NCBI GenBank assembly: GCA_022496805.1
Contig: CM040085.1
Coordinates: 16,769,811-16,833,810, forward strand
Direction of reading: 5' to 3'
DNA length: 64,000 nucleotides
From: Pohlia nutans
Lineage: Eukaryota; Streptophyta; Bryopsida; Bryales; Mniaceae
The position numbers were made by a program, and so were the translations under genes. The notes under the pieces are model-generated. The model saw only the letters and a list, made by a program, of their open reading frames with translations. It searched no databases and was not told the origin of the DNA. The stretch's first letter is position 1; each line of letters starts with the position of its first letter. This document shows, piece after piece, positions 23,601-35,606 of this stretch.

Positions 23601-26600
23601 AAGTTATCGTCTTGGTTGAGCAGTGGACGGTCGGTATATAGTAAGGATAATAAGGACTAAGGTGATTAACTCGAAACGAAAAGGGAAAGGTTGGATTTAG
23701 GAGGGTTGAATTAGCCGGGTTAGGCAACTCACAAGGCCGGAATGGGCACAAAAGGGTGCTCGCTCAACCATTTCTGCTTCTCTGGAATTGGTATAGTAGG
23801 CACCTCTTCGCCAACATCCATGGCAGCAACCTCAGCGATTTCTTGGATCCTATGAGCCTAAAAGAATCAAACACGCAGTGCTTCTTAATTAGAATGAGAG
23901 CCAAATGCCTAAACTTCCAATTCTTCGGGATGATGGAAACATCTCACCTTTTCATCCTCATGTGGTGTAGTGCGTTTCTCAACTTCATCCTCCTGCACAC
24001 CAAGCACAAAATAGAAGTTAAATACAAAACAGTCTATCCGCAAGAGATAGGAACTTGTTTCGAAAGAAAAAAAATTAAGATTGCTAAGAGTTTACGAAAA
24101 TATCAGATAAAGGAGGCTGCAGAAATATTTGAGATAGAATCAACTCGCCATCAGCTTCATACTGCAAAAGCCTCAGAAAGAATTACCAATAACATGCAAA
24201 AGCATATCGCCTACTCTGCCTAAGCTAAAGAATTATAGGTGGCCATTACAGTCCCCAAGTGGGTGCTTGGAGTACATCTGTGGTACAGTACTCTCTTCCC
24301 TCTCCCAGAAAGCAATAAGTTCAAAGTCAAGACTTTGGTCAAGAACAGTTGATTAGGCCATGATTACTCAGCTGACATAGTAACAGTGGCTTAAACGAGG
24401 ATGAGCACTGCAAATTTCAAATCTGCATGAACTCCTAAATCAAACTTCTTAAAATTCAATAAGAATTGAACTGCCACACAAGATCCTGTGAGGACTGAAT
24501 TCTGCCAAGACACTGGCATCAAAGTAAAGATCAAGGATGAAAGAGGCCTAAAACCTGGATTTCGCTTCCAGGCTTGGTGGGTTGTGTATTTTTCACTGAG
24601 CTAGATGTGGCTTTCTTCGAGGTGGGCTTTTCGGGTGGAAAGTACTTCCCAAGTTCACGTGTGAGATCAACCTGATGTTGAACGACGTCCTCCTTGGGAA
24701 GGGGTTTTAGATTTTTCGAAAGTTGAGATGGAGTGACCTTGAAATCATGATTGCTATTGAAGACAGCCATATGAAGTGACGTTCGAGGCCGAACTTGGGG
24801 ATTTCCCAGCTGATTTTGAGAAAGTCCCAGACCAGGCCTTAAGTAGTGATGAACAACTGCAGCTGGTCGGGATCTCTTGCAACCTGGGCCAGGCTTGCAT
24901 GGCGGTGGGGAATGGAATAACTGAGTCCGGGTGCCTCGAAGTGAACCAGGTCTTGATTGGATGACTTCTGTTTGATTGATTTCTCCTAAGTTGGTTACAA
25001 ATTTCTGTACTGCATGAATTGCTAATGGCAACGGATTTGTAGCTTCCTCCTTTTTGCGTAATGCAAGGAACAGAGGAGCTACCTGTGAAAGTTCAAGAGA
25101 AGAATGTGATTCATGCCCTAACTATGAGCAATCGGATCGTTCTAGATTAGTTGCTTTTACTGGCAAGTGTTCTAACGTCTTCAATCAGAAAACATTAGTA
25201 TCCTTTTAATTTCCATTCATAATCTGCGTACTCGTTTCCATGGTGCAGACCCTTCAGACACGTACTACAGTCAATCCCCAACATCCAGCAGGTGAAACAT
25301 ACATACATCGCAGATAGAGAAAGTGTTGAACTTACACTTTCACACGGAGTTTCCGACTTGGGGTTGTGAAGATATTGAGTTCCCGGCTTGCAGCTTCTCG
25401 CGTCTTCGCTTTTGGTTCTTTTCCCTTTCTTCCTTTCCTCTAATTTCTCTTTCTCAAGTTCTTTAGCTAAGAGTCTTTGGACAGCTTTTTGGCGCCTGCA
25501 GAATTGGGTCATGTCAGCTCCACTGTGTTGAGCTTAACACGTGATTTGACCACAGGGATTAGAAATGCACCAGGAAGAGGCAGCCAAGTAAAGAGTTTGG
25601 ATCAATAAAGCGATATCCTCTAGATGCAGAATACACATGCAATTTTCCTAGAGTCAATTACCTTTTCTGCTCCGCATGTGCAGCAGCCATCTCTCTCTCT
25701 AGCTTCGCACGCATCTCTTCAACTGTGGTCGGGCTCTCATCACCTCTCGACTTACTCTGCAACATGAGCTGGGCATAAGCTGGACAGTATGTACTGATAT
25801 ATGTAAATCAATGCTAGGGGTGGTTTTCATGCTGGAACAGACGCTTCCAGGAATCAATTCAGAGTATCGATGAATTATTCTGTGTTGATGGATGGCATTA
25901 TTCACTTCATTTGAAAGGAAGAAGGCTTCAGAAAGTAGCCCTATAATTCACCAAGAAAATATGTAGATACGTGGGATGATCCTATGAAAAATCGAATAAT
26001 GTGGTTACCAATGCAAAGTTATAGGACTTCGTGAGAGTTGATGGTGAGTTAACTGGTGAAAAGAAGAGGCAAAGTACTTGTGTTAAACACTTTACATCAT
26101 CAATAACGTGGTTCACAGAAATAGCGCACCTTTTTTACCGCCGCGGACTTCGGCCTCTGCATTGAAGATGTTCTCATTCTATCCGGAGAAGTTTCATATT
26201 TTGTTTCCTTAGGTACAAGACATGGCGTTCGTTTGGCAGGTGACGTAGAATGTCTGCAATGCTCAGGCTCAGGAGATGACTCCTGCTCACTTGGCTCGTC
26301 GTTGTAGTGTGCTGATACTGCCTCCGTCCTTCGTCTCCCAGATGTAGGGCGAGCTAGGGCAAGGAGTGCCTGATCCTTATCAGGTTTTCTTGTCGACCGT
26401 TCTTTTGGAGATGGACCTCGCCTTTCTTGAAATAATGACAATGCGATAGGCTCCTCCTCAACCTGCACAGAGTGTCAATTTGCCCCATCCCCCATACAGG
26501 AAAGATTAGTAATTAATTTAGTGCAGCACCAACCAAGTTGAAGGATAAATGTATGAAAGTGACAAATCAACAAAATATACCGTGTTTGTTAAAGTGACAC

Positions 26601-29600
26601 TTTCAGAAAATTGTAATTTTTTGAAGGGCTTGGTAACATCAGACTCCCCAATTTGCTGTGATTAATGCACTGGAGAAAAGCCCTGGTCAATTATACAAAT
26701 GTTTATAATATTCGATGGCTGAACCACGCCTAAATCAGTGGAGTTTTCGAGATTCTGAAGGTCCAAAGCATCAGAGTCTTGATTTGCAGGGTCTTTTGCT
26801 TCAATTATTTCCAGGATTTCCTCGGGTATGTCATGGCATGTGAGGATAGGGAGATTATCATTTGTCTCATCATCTTGTATTTCAAGTGACTCCACTGATT
26901 CAGGTTGCGGAATTTCAGGCAGAATTGGGGAATAAGTCATTGACATACAAATCGAGAAGGGATCCATGGTGTGGTTTTCTGGATATTGGTCATGAGCTTC
27001 AAGATTCGGCTCCTCACCCATGACTTCAGCTGAGATGGACATTTTTTTTACCTTGGACATAGTTCTTTTGAGATGTTGATTCTCCTTGCGCAGATCATCT
27101 ACCTGCAATGTTCCACACATCGCAGAAGCGTGCAGCCCAAGTATCATATCAATCGCTTAAGAAAAGCACACAAAATCTTGCCACTTGGTAGAGATTAATG
27201 AATACAATCATTGACATCGTGAGTGAACTAGTAGATACTATCAAATATTGAGATAAGTGAGCTCTGAACATGCGAAGGTTAGGTCATTGTTGCATAAATG
27301 AACTGTAACATCAATTAAAACATCTATTGAATTGTGGTAGACAAGAAGATTCAGCATCACAACTACATTAATAAATCATAACAGGGTGGATAGACATGGT
27401 AATATCAACAGAACTTCGTCACATTTAACTGTAAGTTCTGTTGATATTACCTTGTCACATAAGGTTAGTAATCCAGGTCCAAAGCCATGGAAACATCAAA
27501 CCAATTACGTTGGCCTTGCGAAACCTAAAGCAAAAACAAGTTCTGACATGACTGTTACCTGAGTCTCCAGTGCAAAGACACTCTGCCGCTTTGCCGATTG
27601 CAATTCTGAAACCTGCAAGTAAAGATGTGAGCCCAGGTGCACATTGGGAAGAAAATAGCAATGTCTACAATCAAGACTGATTCATTTTTTATTGAATAGA
27701 ATAAATTTCTAAATGCACAATTCTGTTACTGATACTATGTCATCAATATAAACACATCGAGAGGATTCTGTTCAGTGATTCTCACTTCAGCGTACGCCAC
27801 ATTCAGCTCCTTCAGTAGTCTGGAATTCTCCTGTTATGAAATCAAAAAAAATACTTATTCCAATGATGAGCCAATTTCTAGTCAAGAAGATTGATCTTCA
27901 AATAACCATGTTGAATTTAATATGATAGACTTAAATATACAAGCTCAATGAATCTATAGCTTAAATTAACTAAAAATGTAATGGGTGAATCAGATATCAA
28001 AATTACCTGACCAAGGGTCTTCACTTGATGCTCCAAACCAGTAAACTTGCTTTCCAAATCATATAGTCTCTGATAAACACAAGTATCACATTAGCAGAAT
28101 CACTGCATCTTCGTCAGCTATTCAATGATAGAGAAAATGTTTGAAGATCACCATGACCAATACCTCTTGATCAGGACCATTGTCTTTTTCCTTCGATTTC
28201 TCCACAGCATACATACTTCCAAGCCGGGCGTTCTGAGAAATCTATCCAACACAAACAACTTGCTTACTTTAGGTGTGATTCCATTTGGCACATATTTCAA
28301 TGGAATTCGACTCTCAGTGTAAATTTGAGAGAAGGTAATACTGGACAGAAGCCAGAACCCAAGAGATGAAAAAACTATACGTTTGGTGCAGCGGAAAGAA
28401 TTTGTGCTTGGAGAATTTCAAGTCGAGTTTGTACTTCATGCAGTTGATTATTACTTTGCTTTAAATCTGCCTGCAATGACCGAACCTGCAAGACATTATG
28501 CATCTTAATTTCTCTTCAGCGTATAGGGCACTTGATAGATATAAATACAATAAGTTCACGACTCACCTAGATGAAGTCTTTGAGATGCAATGCTCCAATC
28601 TTAAAAAAAACACCTGAGTATAAATTCCAGTTTTGAACACCTGATGGTGTCTGGCCCTAGGTTGTAGGCTTAATTAAAGAGACCTAATATATGAAGAAAC
28701 AGTTACACGACCAAACACCATACAATATGCGGGAACCGACTTGTTCAGATCCTCATGTTCACCTACTAAGTAGTCACAATCATCGAAGATGTTGAAATTC
28801 CTTCGAGAGAGTACATGTGCTAAGTTCAACTAGTTCACTGCAACAGAATTACGAGAATACGTCACTTTGTTTAAGCTTATAAATGGAAGAAAGTAACTAG
28901 GATAATGCAAATCAGGTACGTTTAAAATGAGATAACCTGTGTATTGGAAGCGGCTTCTGCTCTTTGCAAATCTGCCTGCCAATGCGTTACTTTCAAAGCG
29001 TTAGCAACCGTACGCTGATGAACGTGTGTGTTCGTGTGTAAGAATAGATCCAGCAGGACAGAAGGCTGAAGAGACCAGCCTGAAAAGATCCCTACAATGA
29101 AATGATCCTTGGATTTTCATTGCATTTGTGACCTCAGAACCTAGTCTAAAATTGTTCTCTCAGTCACATGAGAATTATCCAAAGCTACTGACATGTTTCC
29201 CATCTTCATGCATTTGGTGCCTTAACAAGAGGATTCATCGTCCATTGTGACTTGCAACATTGAGGCTAAAGTGAGTGGAAATTGACCTGGTATCTCTCAC
29301 GGAGTTGTTGGATCTCTGCCTGTACAGTTACGCTCGTCTCGGCCTTCACCTGCATCAAAATAGAAACTACGTTGTTAAGTTTTTGAGGGCATCGATGGAC
29401 TACAGCCATCAATTTTGATTCAAATAATGTCAATAACAATAAGTGGATAAGGGAATAGTCTTTTAACTCGTGCTGCGTTGGCCTCTTCAGCTTTGGAAAC
29501 CACAGCTAGGATTTTATCTTCGGTCACTTCCTGTGATTTTTGATGCCTTCTTGCAACGTGCAAATCCTGCACAAGAAATTTTCGTATCATAAACGTCTCA

Positions 29601-31218
29601 GAGTAATTAACAACACAGCAGCAAGTGTTAATCTGGCAGCTAAGTTGATCGTAACTTTGAAAGAGACACTTACGAGGTAATACGAGGATTCGAAAACCTT
29701 CTCACAAAAAGGGCAATGTCTGACCTGTAACAAAAATTCCATCAGTGGGTTCATCGCATACATATCATCAAAAGTGCAAATCATTGCGAAGACACTTTGC
29801 AAATCATTGCGAAGATGAATCAGGCTGTTCATGCGTGGCTTACCTGTGGCTGATTCATTTGACAGGCCTGGGTCTTGCCCTGAAGTTTCAACATAACCTC
29901 GTACGTTTTCAAGGTCTGCAACCTCGCACACAACGATAAATGCTTGGCTTAAGAATGCTGAACTGCGGAACACTGAAACAACACAATTATCCTGGTGGCA
30001 GTTGGTTGAAAAAACGACTTAAACAAAGTGACACACCAGTCTGTGTAACATTTTAACAAAGAGCGCAGAATACCTTCTTCGCTTGTTTCAATTCATGGCG
30101 AGTTTGTAACAGGCTATTCCTTTGCCACAAGAAACGTGATCGAATATTCTCACTCTTCTGCTGCATTGCAGCCCCAGCCTGAAGTAGCTCAGCCTTGTGG
30201 TCTGCCAAACACTCCTGGACATGAAGCAGATATTCCACCTGCACAGCCAGAATTTTGAGGTTGATCTTCGTATCCGACATTGTTGGAAGAGGTTATTTGA
30301 AGACCATTATAACCACAAGAAGATTAGCTCAATGTCTCTAGTGAAAAAAGAATGCTGCTAAATATTGTTGTACAACTATGAAACAATTTAAATTTAGGAC
30401 AGTTTATACATAGAAGAACTGATGACAATGTCTCATTGTAATGATATCGAAGCCATTTGTACCATCAGTTGCGCCAGGCGAAAAAGCTTCACGAAGTTTG
30501 CCTCCGTGAAATTACGAGTGTCCTCTCCTTGAACGTCGCCAAATGCAATAGTATCCAACACTGTCTCCAATGTGTCGATGTCTGATGAACACATCCAGAA
30601 TCAAGTCAACGTCAGTTCGGCTTGATTGAGTACCAAATCCTAAATTGAACAACCAAAGCTACAACAAATCCAAAAAAAACACGACATTGATGATAAAATT
30701 GGTTGACAGATGGAGAACAATGGATATATTCCATCAACAGGTTGCGTGATCACACCAACTTCACGAATTACTCGATCAACGTCAATGGCGTGCACGGCTC
30801 GCCAGTCAATTCTTGCAAGGCGCTTCTGGAACATAAACGTGGTCGATTTGGCACCAGGCGATGGATTCTCAAGCGCCATTGTTTTGTTGTTCATGATCTT
30901 CCGTGGAGTTTTTTGCTGGTCCAAATCCTTGATGAACTGCTCTTCGTCGCGCTCAAATGTATCTGTCGAGTAGCCAGTCGACGAGGCCATACACATGAGC
31001 GGGTCTTCCGCTTTCGAATCCACTGCGTCGCGTGGTGAGATTTCCACATTGTCACTGCTCATCGAATTGAGAACTTTCTTGCGTGGTGTGTGGCGTGGAG
31101 TGCGTCGCCTCCATGTCATCGTCGGTGCTATCCCTGTCGCCTTCCGAATTCGCGACTTGCGTTCCATCCAAATGGCTTGACGCTGAAAATTCTCTCCACT
31201 CGACCCTCCCTTCGCCAT
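20683..31218 (-). CDS. DZIP1/iguana-like ciliary basal-body zinc-finger protein
   Basis: I joined 29 exons from ATG 31218 to TGA 20683: 31218-30756, 30581-30463, 30238-30074, 29915-29844, 29724-29674, 29566-29468, 29349-29287, 28975-28937, 28485-28381, 28241-28164, 28069-28007, 27830-27786, 27612-27559, 27102-~26728, 26655-26581, 26462-26130, 25756-25662, 25495-25336, 25082-24555, 23992-23948, 23857-23733, 23577-23508, 23287-23220, 22989-22890, 22819-22547, 22377-22058, 21941-21744, 21195-21152, 20936-20683. Phases agree throughout (~1,492 aa); only the 26728 donor is weak. Residues ~135-165 carry the family signature RLARIDWRAVHAIDVDRVIR, then LFRLAQLMVEYLLHVQECL. A single C2H2 finger spans exons 5-6 (C277, C280, H293, H298; C-x2-C-x12-H-x4-H). 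Coiled coil follows to ~560, then a basic, Ser-rich C-terminal half with an acidic WDSDEDA near the end. In animals DZIP1 acts at the basal body and transition zone and in Hedgehog signalling; here a role in the sperm flagellum is inferred. Confidence 0.88.
27398..27451. repeat. Perfect 19-bp hairpin in an intron of the DZIP1-like gene
   Basis: Positions 27398-27416 (GGTAATATCAACAGAACTT) and 27433-27451 are exact reverse complements with a 16-base loop. It lies in the intron between 27102 and 27559. Short perfect hairpins like this can be tiny fold-back elements or structured intronic RNA. Confidence 0.85.
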
Positions 31219-32680
31219 CTCTATGCACTCTCTTGCGTCCTTCAGTTAATTCAAGTCTTCTCCATCAAGACAGCAATAAATAAATTACTCCAAATCAATT
31301 CCCGAAAGCTCAAACTCGTCACCTCATCCCTCCGTTGTCACCGCTCCTCTTCTCAAAACTACCATCCAATATCCACAACACTCTGACTTTCTTTCACTTC
31401 AACCTCAACCTCCAACATAGCAAAAACTCTCTCTCTCTTAACAACATCCACCATATAAACGCCAATCCTTTACGAAACTCCAAATCAAAAAATACATATA
31501 CTCCACTACACAATACTCCATCACTTCAACCTAAACCTCCAATCAAGGACCGCAAAAACTCAAAACTGCATCATTCCACCTCATGTACAAAATTCCAAAT
31601 CAGAAATAAAGATCCTCCACAAGCTCCAGGATGAGCTTGATCAAGCACCATTGCAACCAAAGCAAACGCACCTCAGACATGAAATTGAGTAAAGTGAGTA
31701 TGAGGAAAGGGAGAAGACAAACCCTAAAGAAGTGAGCGCCAGCAATTCTTGGCATGGAACAATGCAATAATGTTCATACAGACCGGGCATGGCAGTGTGC
31801 TGAAAATCCTTGCAGCCAGGACAACGTGCAAAGTAGGTCCATGAAGAATTAATTCAAGCGCAAAAGATACAACCAAGGAATCGAAGAAGACGATCGAACC
31901 AGCTGGCGAAGGACAGAGGATTGTGAACAAGTGATTTGGCGGATGAGAGAGAGGAGTAGTAAGTTAGTTGATTGTGAGAATGTACTGCACAGGTGGAAAT
32001 GGTGATGCAACTCTTGGACGATGCATGGTGCAAGCAAGCGACATGTCTCTTCACCATTCACGCTGCAGCTCCAGCAGCAGCAACAACAACAATCAATGCT
32101 GCAACCATCGGAGGAGACACCTCCGCTCACAAGGAACTGAAATCAGTACACTGAAATCATCATATACTGTGGCCCATGGTATTTTTGAACGGCCACGCCA
32201 AAATATTGTCATCCTGGTAAAATTCATCCATATTTGATGAATTTTTTCAGACTGAATGGATGAAAATTTGTTCAAACAGATGAGAAATAGTCCAAATGGA
32301 TGAATGTAGCCACAACAATTATCCACCCACTGTATATGGTGATTTGAGTGTAGCCTACTTGTGCACAATACAATACTCTTGTATCCCATAATAAGCACCT
32401 CAACCCTCAAAATAGAAGAATTAACCAGCTCAATGGTGTGGACCTTGAGCCACTAGGAGTGGTAGTTTGAGCAAATAGGAAGCTTATTATAGGAAAGAGG
32501 GAGTAAGTCTTTTCTTTTTAATATTATTATTAGGCTTTCTAAATTTTTATAGATCCTTGTTGACAATTGAAAAAGGATTTCAATGCACCTAAGAATGCAT
32601 TGTTTGGATATTATATGCAAAATTTACGAAGGATTGAAGTTTCCTTTGATAGATGTTCTGAAATTATTTTTTATTCATTG
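31219..32680. other. Upstream region of the DZIP1-like gene
   Basis: Runs from the DZIP1-like start codon upstream. To about 31,720 the DNA is poor in G on the plus strand and pyrimidine- and A-rich, as expected for a promoter/5' UTR. The plus-strand frames at 31335-31634 and neighbours are low-complexity. No second gene is visible. Confidence 0.45.
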
Positions 32681-32683
32681 CAG

Positions 32684-32877
32684 TAGATTACCGTACCTAG
32701 CTGTTAGGGTTGGCAAAAAATAATTATTACAAGAGTTGCCTGAAGATTATTTTTTTCAAAAAGAATCTATTTTCTATGCTAAAAAAGAGAATTTTAGAAA
32801 ATGTCCGCATAATCTTAAAGACTATTCGTATCATTTTGGCAAGTAATTAAATATTCAAGTCGAGTATAGTATATTGA
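32684..32877. mobile_element. Truncated relative of the 54662-54878 MITE
   Basis: TTACCGTACCTAGCTG ... GGGTTGGCAA at 32689-32719 and the following AT-rich stretch (AAAGAATCTATTTTCTAT, ATCTTAAAGACTATTC) match the reverse complement of 54700-54870. The far end is missing where the neighbouring TTAG/TTAA element begins. Confidence 0.5.
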
Positions 32878-33715
32878 TTAGCTCCTAAATGCCCAACCAT
32901 TTATTTTTTGGATGATGTACAAAATCAAACTTCGTTTTCTCATCTGTAATGCATTGTTTGGAGTATAGATTTTTTACTATAGATTTTATAGGAAGTTAGC
33001 TTCATGCATATGTGATCTGATTAGAAAAAAGATGATTTGTGATATTTTTTATGCCTCATTTCATGTAGCAGGGATTCACTAAAAAATTCTAAGATCTTAG
33101 TTTAAAAGTGTTCTAAGAAAATCAACTCATAAAATTAAGCAACCAAAAAATCACTATACTTAGAGTTCCGTAGTACCATAGCTAGGTTGCCCCCCATGTA
33201 TGAATATTTAATATTTTTTTTAAATAAGGTTCGTTCCTGAGAAAGTGGATTTCTTGATTTTTGTTTTTGAGCAAAAATGATTAAAAATGGTCCAAAATGA
33301 CCCAAAATAGCTTAAAAATAGCGAAATATAGTTTAAAATAATTTATTCTATATCTGTTTTTTGGTCCTCATAATTTCCGATTTTTTACGTTTACTGTTTT
33401 TGGATTTATTTTTTGGCGATTCAACTATGGTACTACGGTATTACATTTCAACCCATTATAACAAATTTCATCCACATATTGTTAATATCTTATTTGTAGT
33501 TAAACTACAAAAGAATTTTGAATTTTAAGTTTCAAAATTTATATAAAATATTGGTGATAGCAATCGCGGATCTAGCTGTATCAATAGAATCTAAAATTTA
33601 TAAGCTACAACTTCAATTCATACATCCGGTTCAAAATATCCCTCTTAGTTGCATCTTATAATGCAGTTTTGCAATTCTTCAAATCTGGAGAGGAGTGTGG
33701 GCACTTAGGGGTTGA
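32878..33715 (-). mobile_element. TTAA-type MITE, family B, with a nested insertion
   Basis: Termini are decayed: TTAGCTCCTAAATGCCCAAC on the left and (reversed) TCAACCCCTAAGTGCCCACA on the right. The interior aligns in reverse with 60516-61071 and 47647-48217 (AGTTAGCTTCATGCAT, TTAAGCAACCAAAAAATC, TTACATTTCAACC). The alignment is broken by 33168-33438, a separate element. Without that insert the copy is about 567 bp, the family size. Confidence 0.75.
33168..33438. mobile_element. TA-flanked MITE nested in the family B element
   Basis: Termini CCGTAGTACCATAG and its exact reverse complement bound a 271-bp insert. Outside are TT (left) and TA (right); the uninterrupted relatives read GAGTATTAC at this point, which fits insertion at TA with a one-base change, as for Tc1/mariner-type MITEs. 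A second, partial copy is at 41805-41875. Confidence 0.75.
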
Positions 33716-33989
33716 GTGAATGTATATTGATTAAGGGAATGTATTGTACACTACACTAGGTGAAAATGGTTCTTTTGGTTGTCCCTACCTTAGTCATTTA
33801 ACTAGTTCAACATTAAATTTTTTAAATATATTATATTTCTTACTAAAATGTTGTTCAATTATGAAATAGTAGAAAATTTTGAAGTGATATTAGAATTAAC
33901 TGAAAACAGAAAGGGAGGGATGCTAAGTCTATACAAAGGCTGTGACTTAATATAACCAATTTCTAATAGGGACTTAATATTACAATCTT

Positions 33990-34140
33990 TAGAAAGTGAG
34001 TATAAAGTGAATTTATTCTCCAACTCTTAGAAGGTGAGTATAAGGTGAGTTTGTTCTCCAACTCACCATAGACTAATTTTACATTCTTTTTGAAATGAAG
34101 ATGAGTCCAAGGTGAGTATAAAGTGAGTTTCCACTTTGAG
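33990..34140. repeat. Short tandem/direct repeats of a GTGAGTATAAAGTGAGTTT word
   Basis: Three to four copies of GTGAGTATAA(A/G)GTGAGTTT, two of them followed by (A/G)TTCTCCAACTC, occur between about 34,000 and 34,135. No coding signal is associated. Confidence 0.7.
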
Positions 34141-35606
34141 ACACTCTTTTCAGTTAACTCTTTATTAACTCAATTTCATATCTTTAAACTTGGTGAATAT
34201 ATACAGTTTCTTGTAAATCTTGAAAATTATTTGTATTTCGTTGAAATTCTTGTGATAGAATTTATTTTAGACAATTTACCAAACTTCCTTGCTATTTTAG
34301 CAATTTCAACTAGAATTACTCCAAGCCCTACTTGGCTTTACAAATGAGGATCAATTTCTCAATTTCTCATTTTTTACATATTTTGTACTTTAATTGGATC
34401 ATTTTTCATTCAATTAATTTTAAGTTTTTAAAATTAATATTTGTAATATTCATTGTCTTACCTTTTTCAACTGAAAAGCCCTTACAAACGTGGGCTTTAA
34501 AGCCAACAACGGAAACATTCAGGAAATCCAAAGTCCACGGAATTAGCAATATCCACTAAACTGCGTCTTTAGCCATTTTCCCACATACACGTACATCATC
34601 CTTGCATACCCAGAACTGACTGCTTAAAAGGCAAGCACAACCCAAACCAGTCACAATAAAGTTCCTTACTTCGATACTAAACAAACGGTCGAACCTGAAA
34701 AATGCTTGAACAATGAGAAAGACAAACGAAAATGTGTGCATAGTCCTCAATTAGAAAAAAATGATACATGAAGTAGCCGCTTGAATATCTAAAAAATACA
34801 GTAGTTATATTCAGGGAAGAAACGTTTAAGCACATTTGGTAGACACGTCCTCTTTGATCCTGAAGGAGGATGACCTGCACAGTCCAAAGATGCCCCGTTA
34901 ATCCACAAAAGCCTCTAGGTCCTAACGAATACAAGGGCAAAGTTGAACAAACAAACGCAGACATACCCTCACTCAGTGTCATTTAAATGCAAGTCTAGGT
35001 AGTAAATTAAAGCTCTCCGGTTTGGATCACTTCATAAGAAGACTTGCAAAATCCAACTTACAGAAAACGCACGGCGGTTGCTCTATACTACTCCTGTCCC
35101 CGTTCTTCAATTGTTCAGCACTCATGCCTCGAAAGTTTACCAAAGGTCAGTGAGATCAAACCCTTTTTCACTAAACCCTGAGCGGGACAGTTTGCACAGC
35201 CTAGCTACTATCTCAGCCTGGTACAAACTAGCCTCAAAAATCAAGTTTATACCCGGAAGTTGCGAGGTGAGAATGATCCATTGTCAATGACTAAGCTTGA
35301 AGAGATATTATCATTGGCACAAACAAAATCAAGCGGGAAGAACGGTACTCACCAAGGAAAAAAGATGACCTCCTCCATGTCTGTACTCCATGTGTCTTAG
35401 ATACCTGACTGGTTGTAAACTCCAAAACTGTTTGAACCTCTTCAAATCACATCATTTTGTACAGTAATCCGAAACCCATATCAACCCCTCGACAGTGCCA
35501 GGGCATCTCAACTTCATCAAAATTGATGCAGACACAACAGCAAGGTGGTGGGATCATCGGAAGGTGGCATTATAATCGGAACGATCACTTCCATAAAAAT
35601 TAGGGT

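Noticed and set aside
23756..24223. 155-codon plus-strand frame
   Set aside because: Antisense to two well-supported exons and an intron of the DZIP1-like gene; start and end do not correspond to anything.
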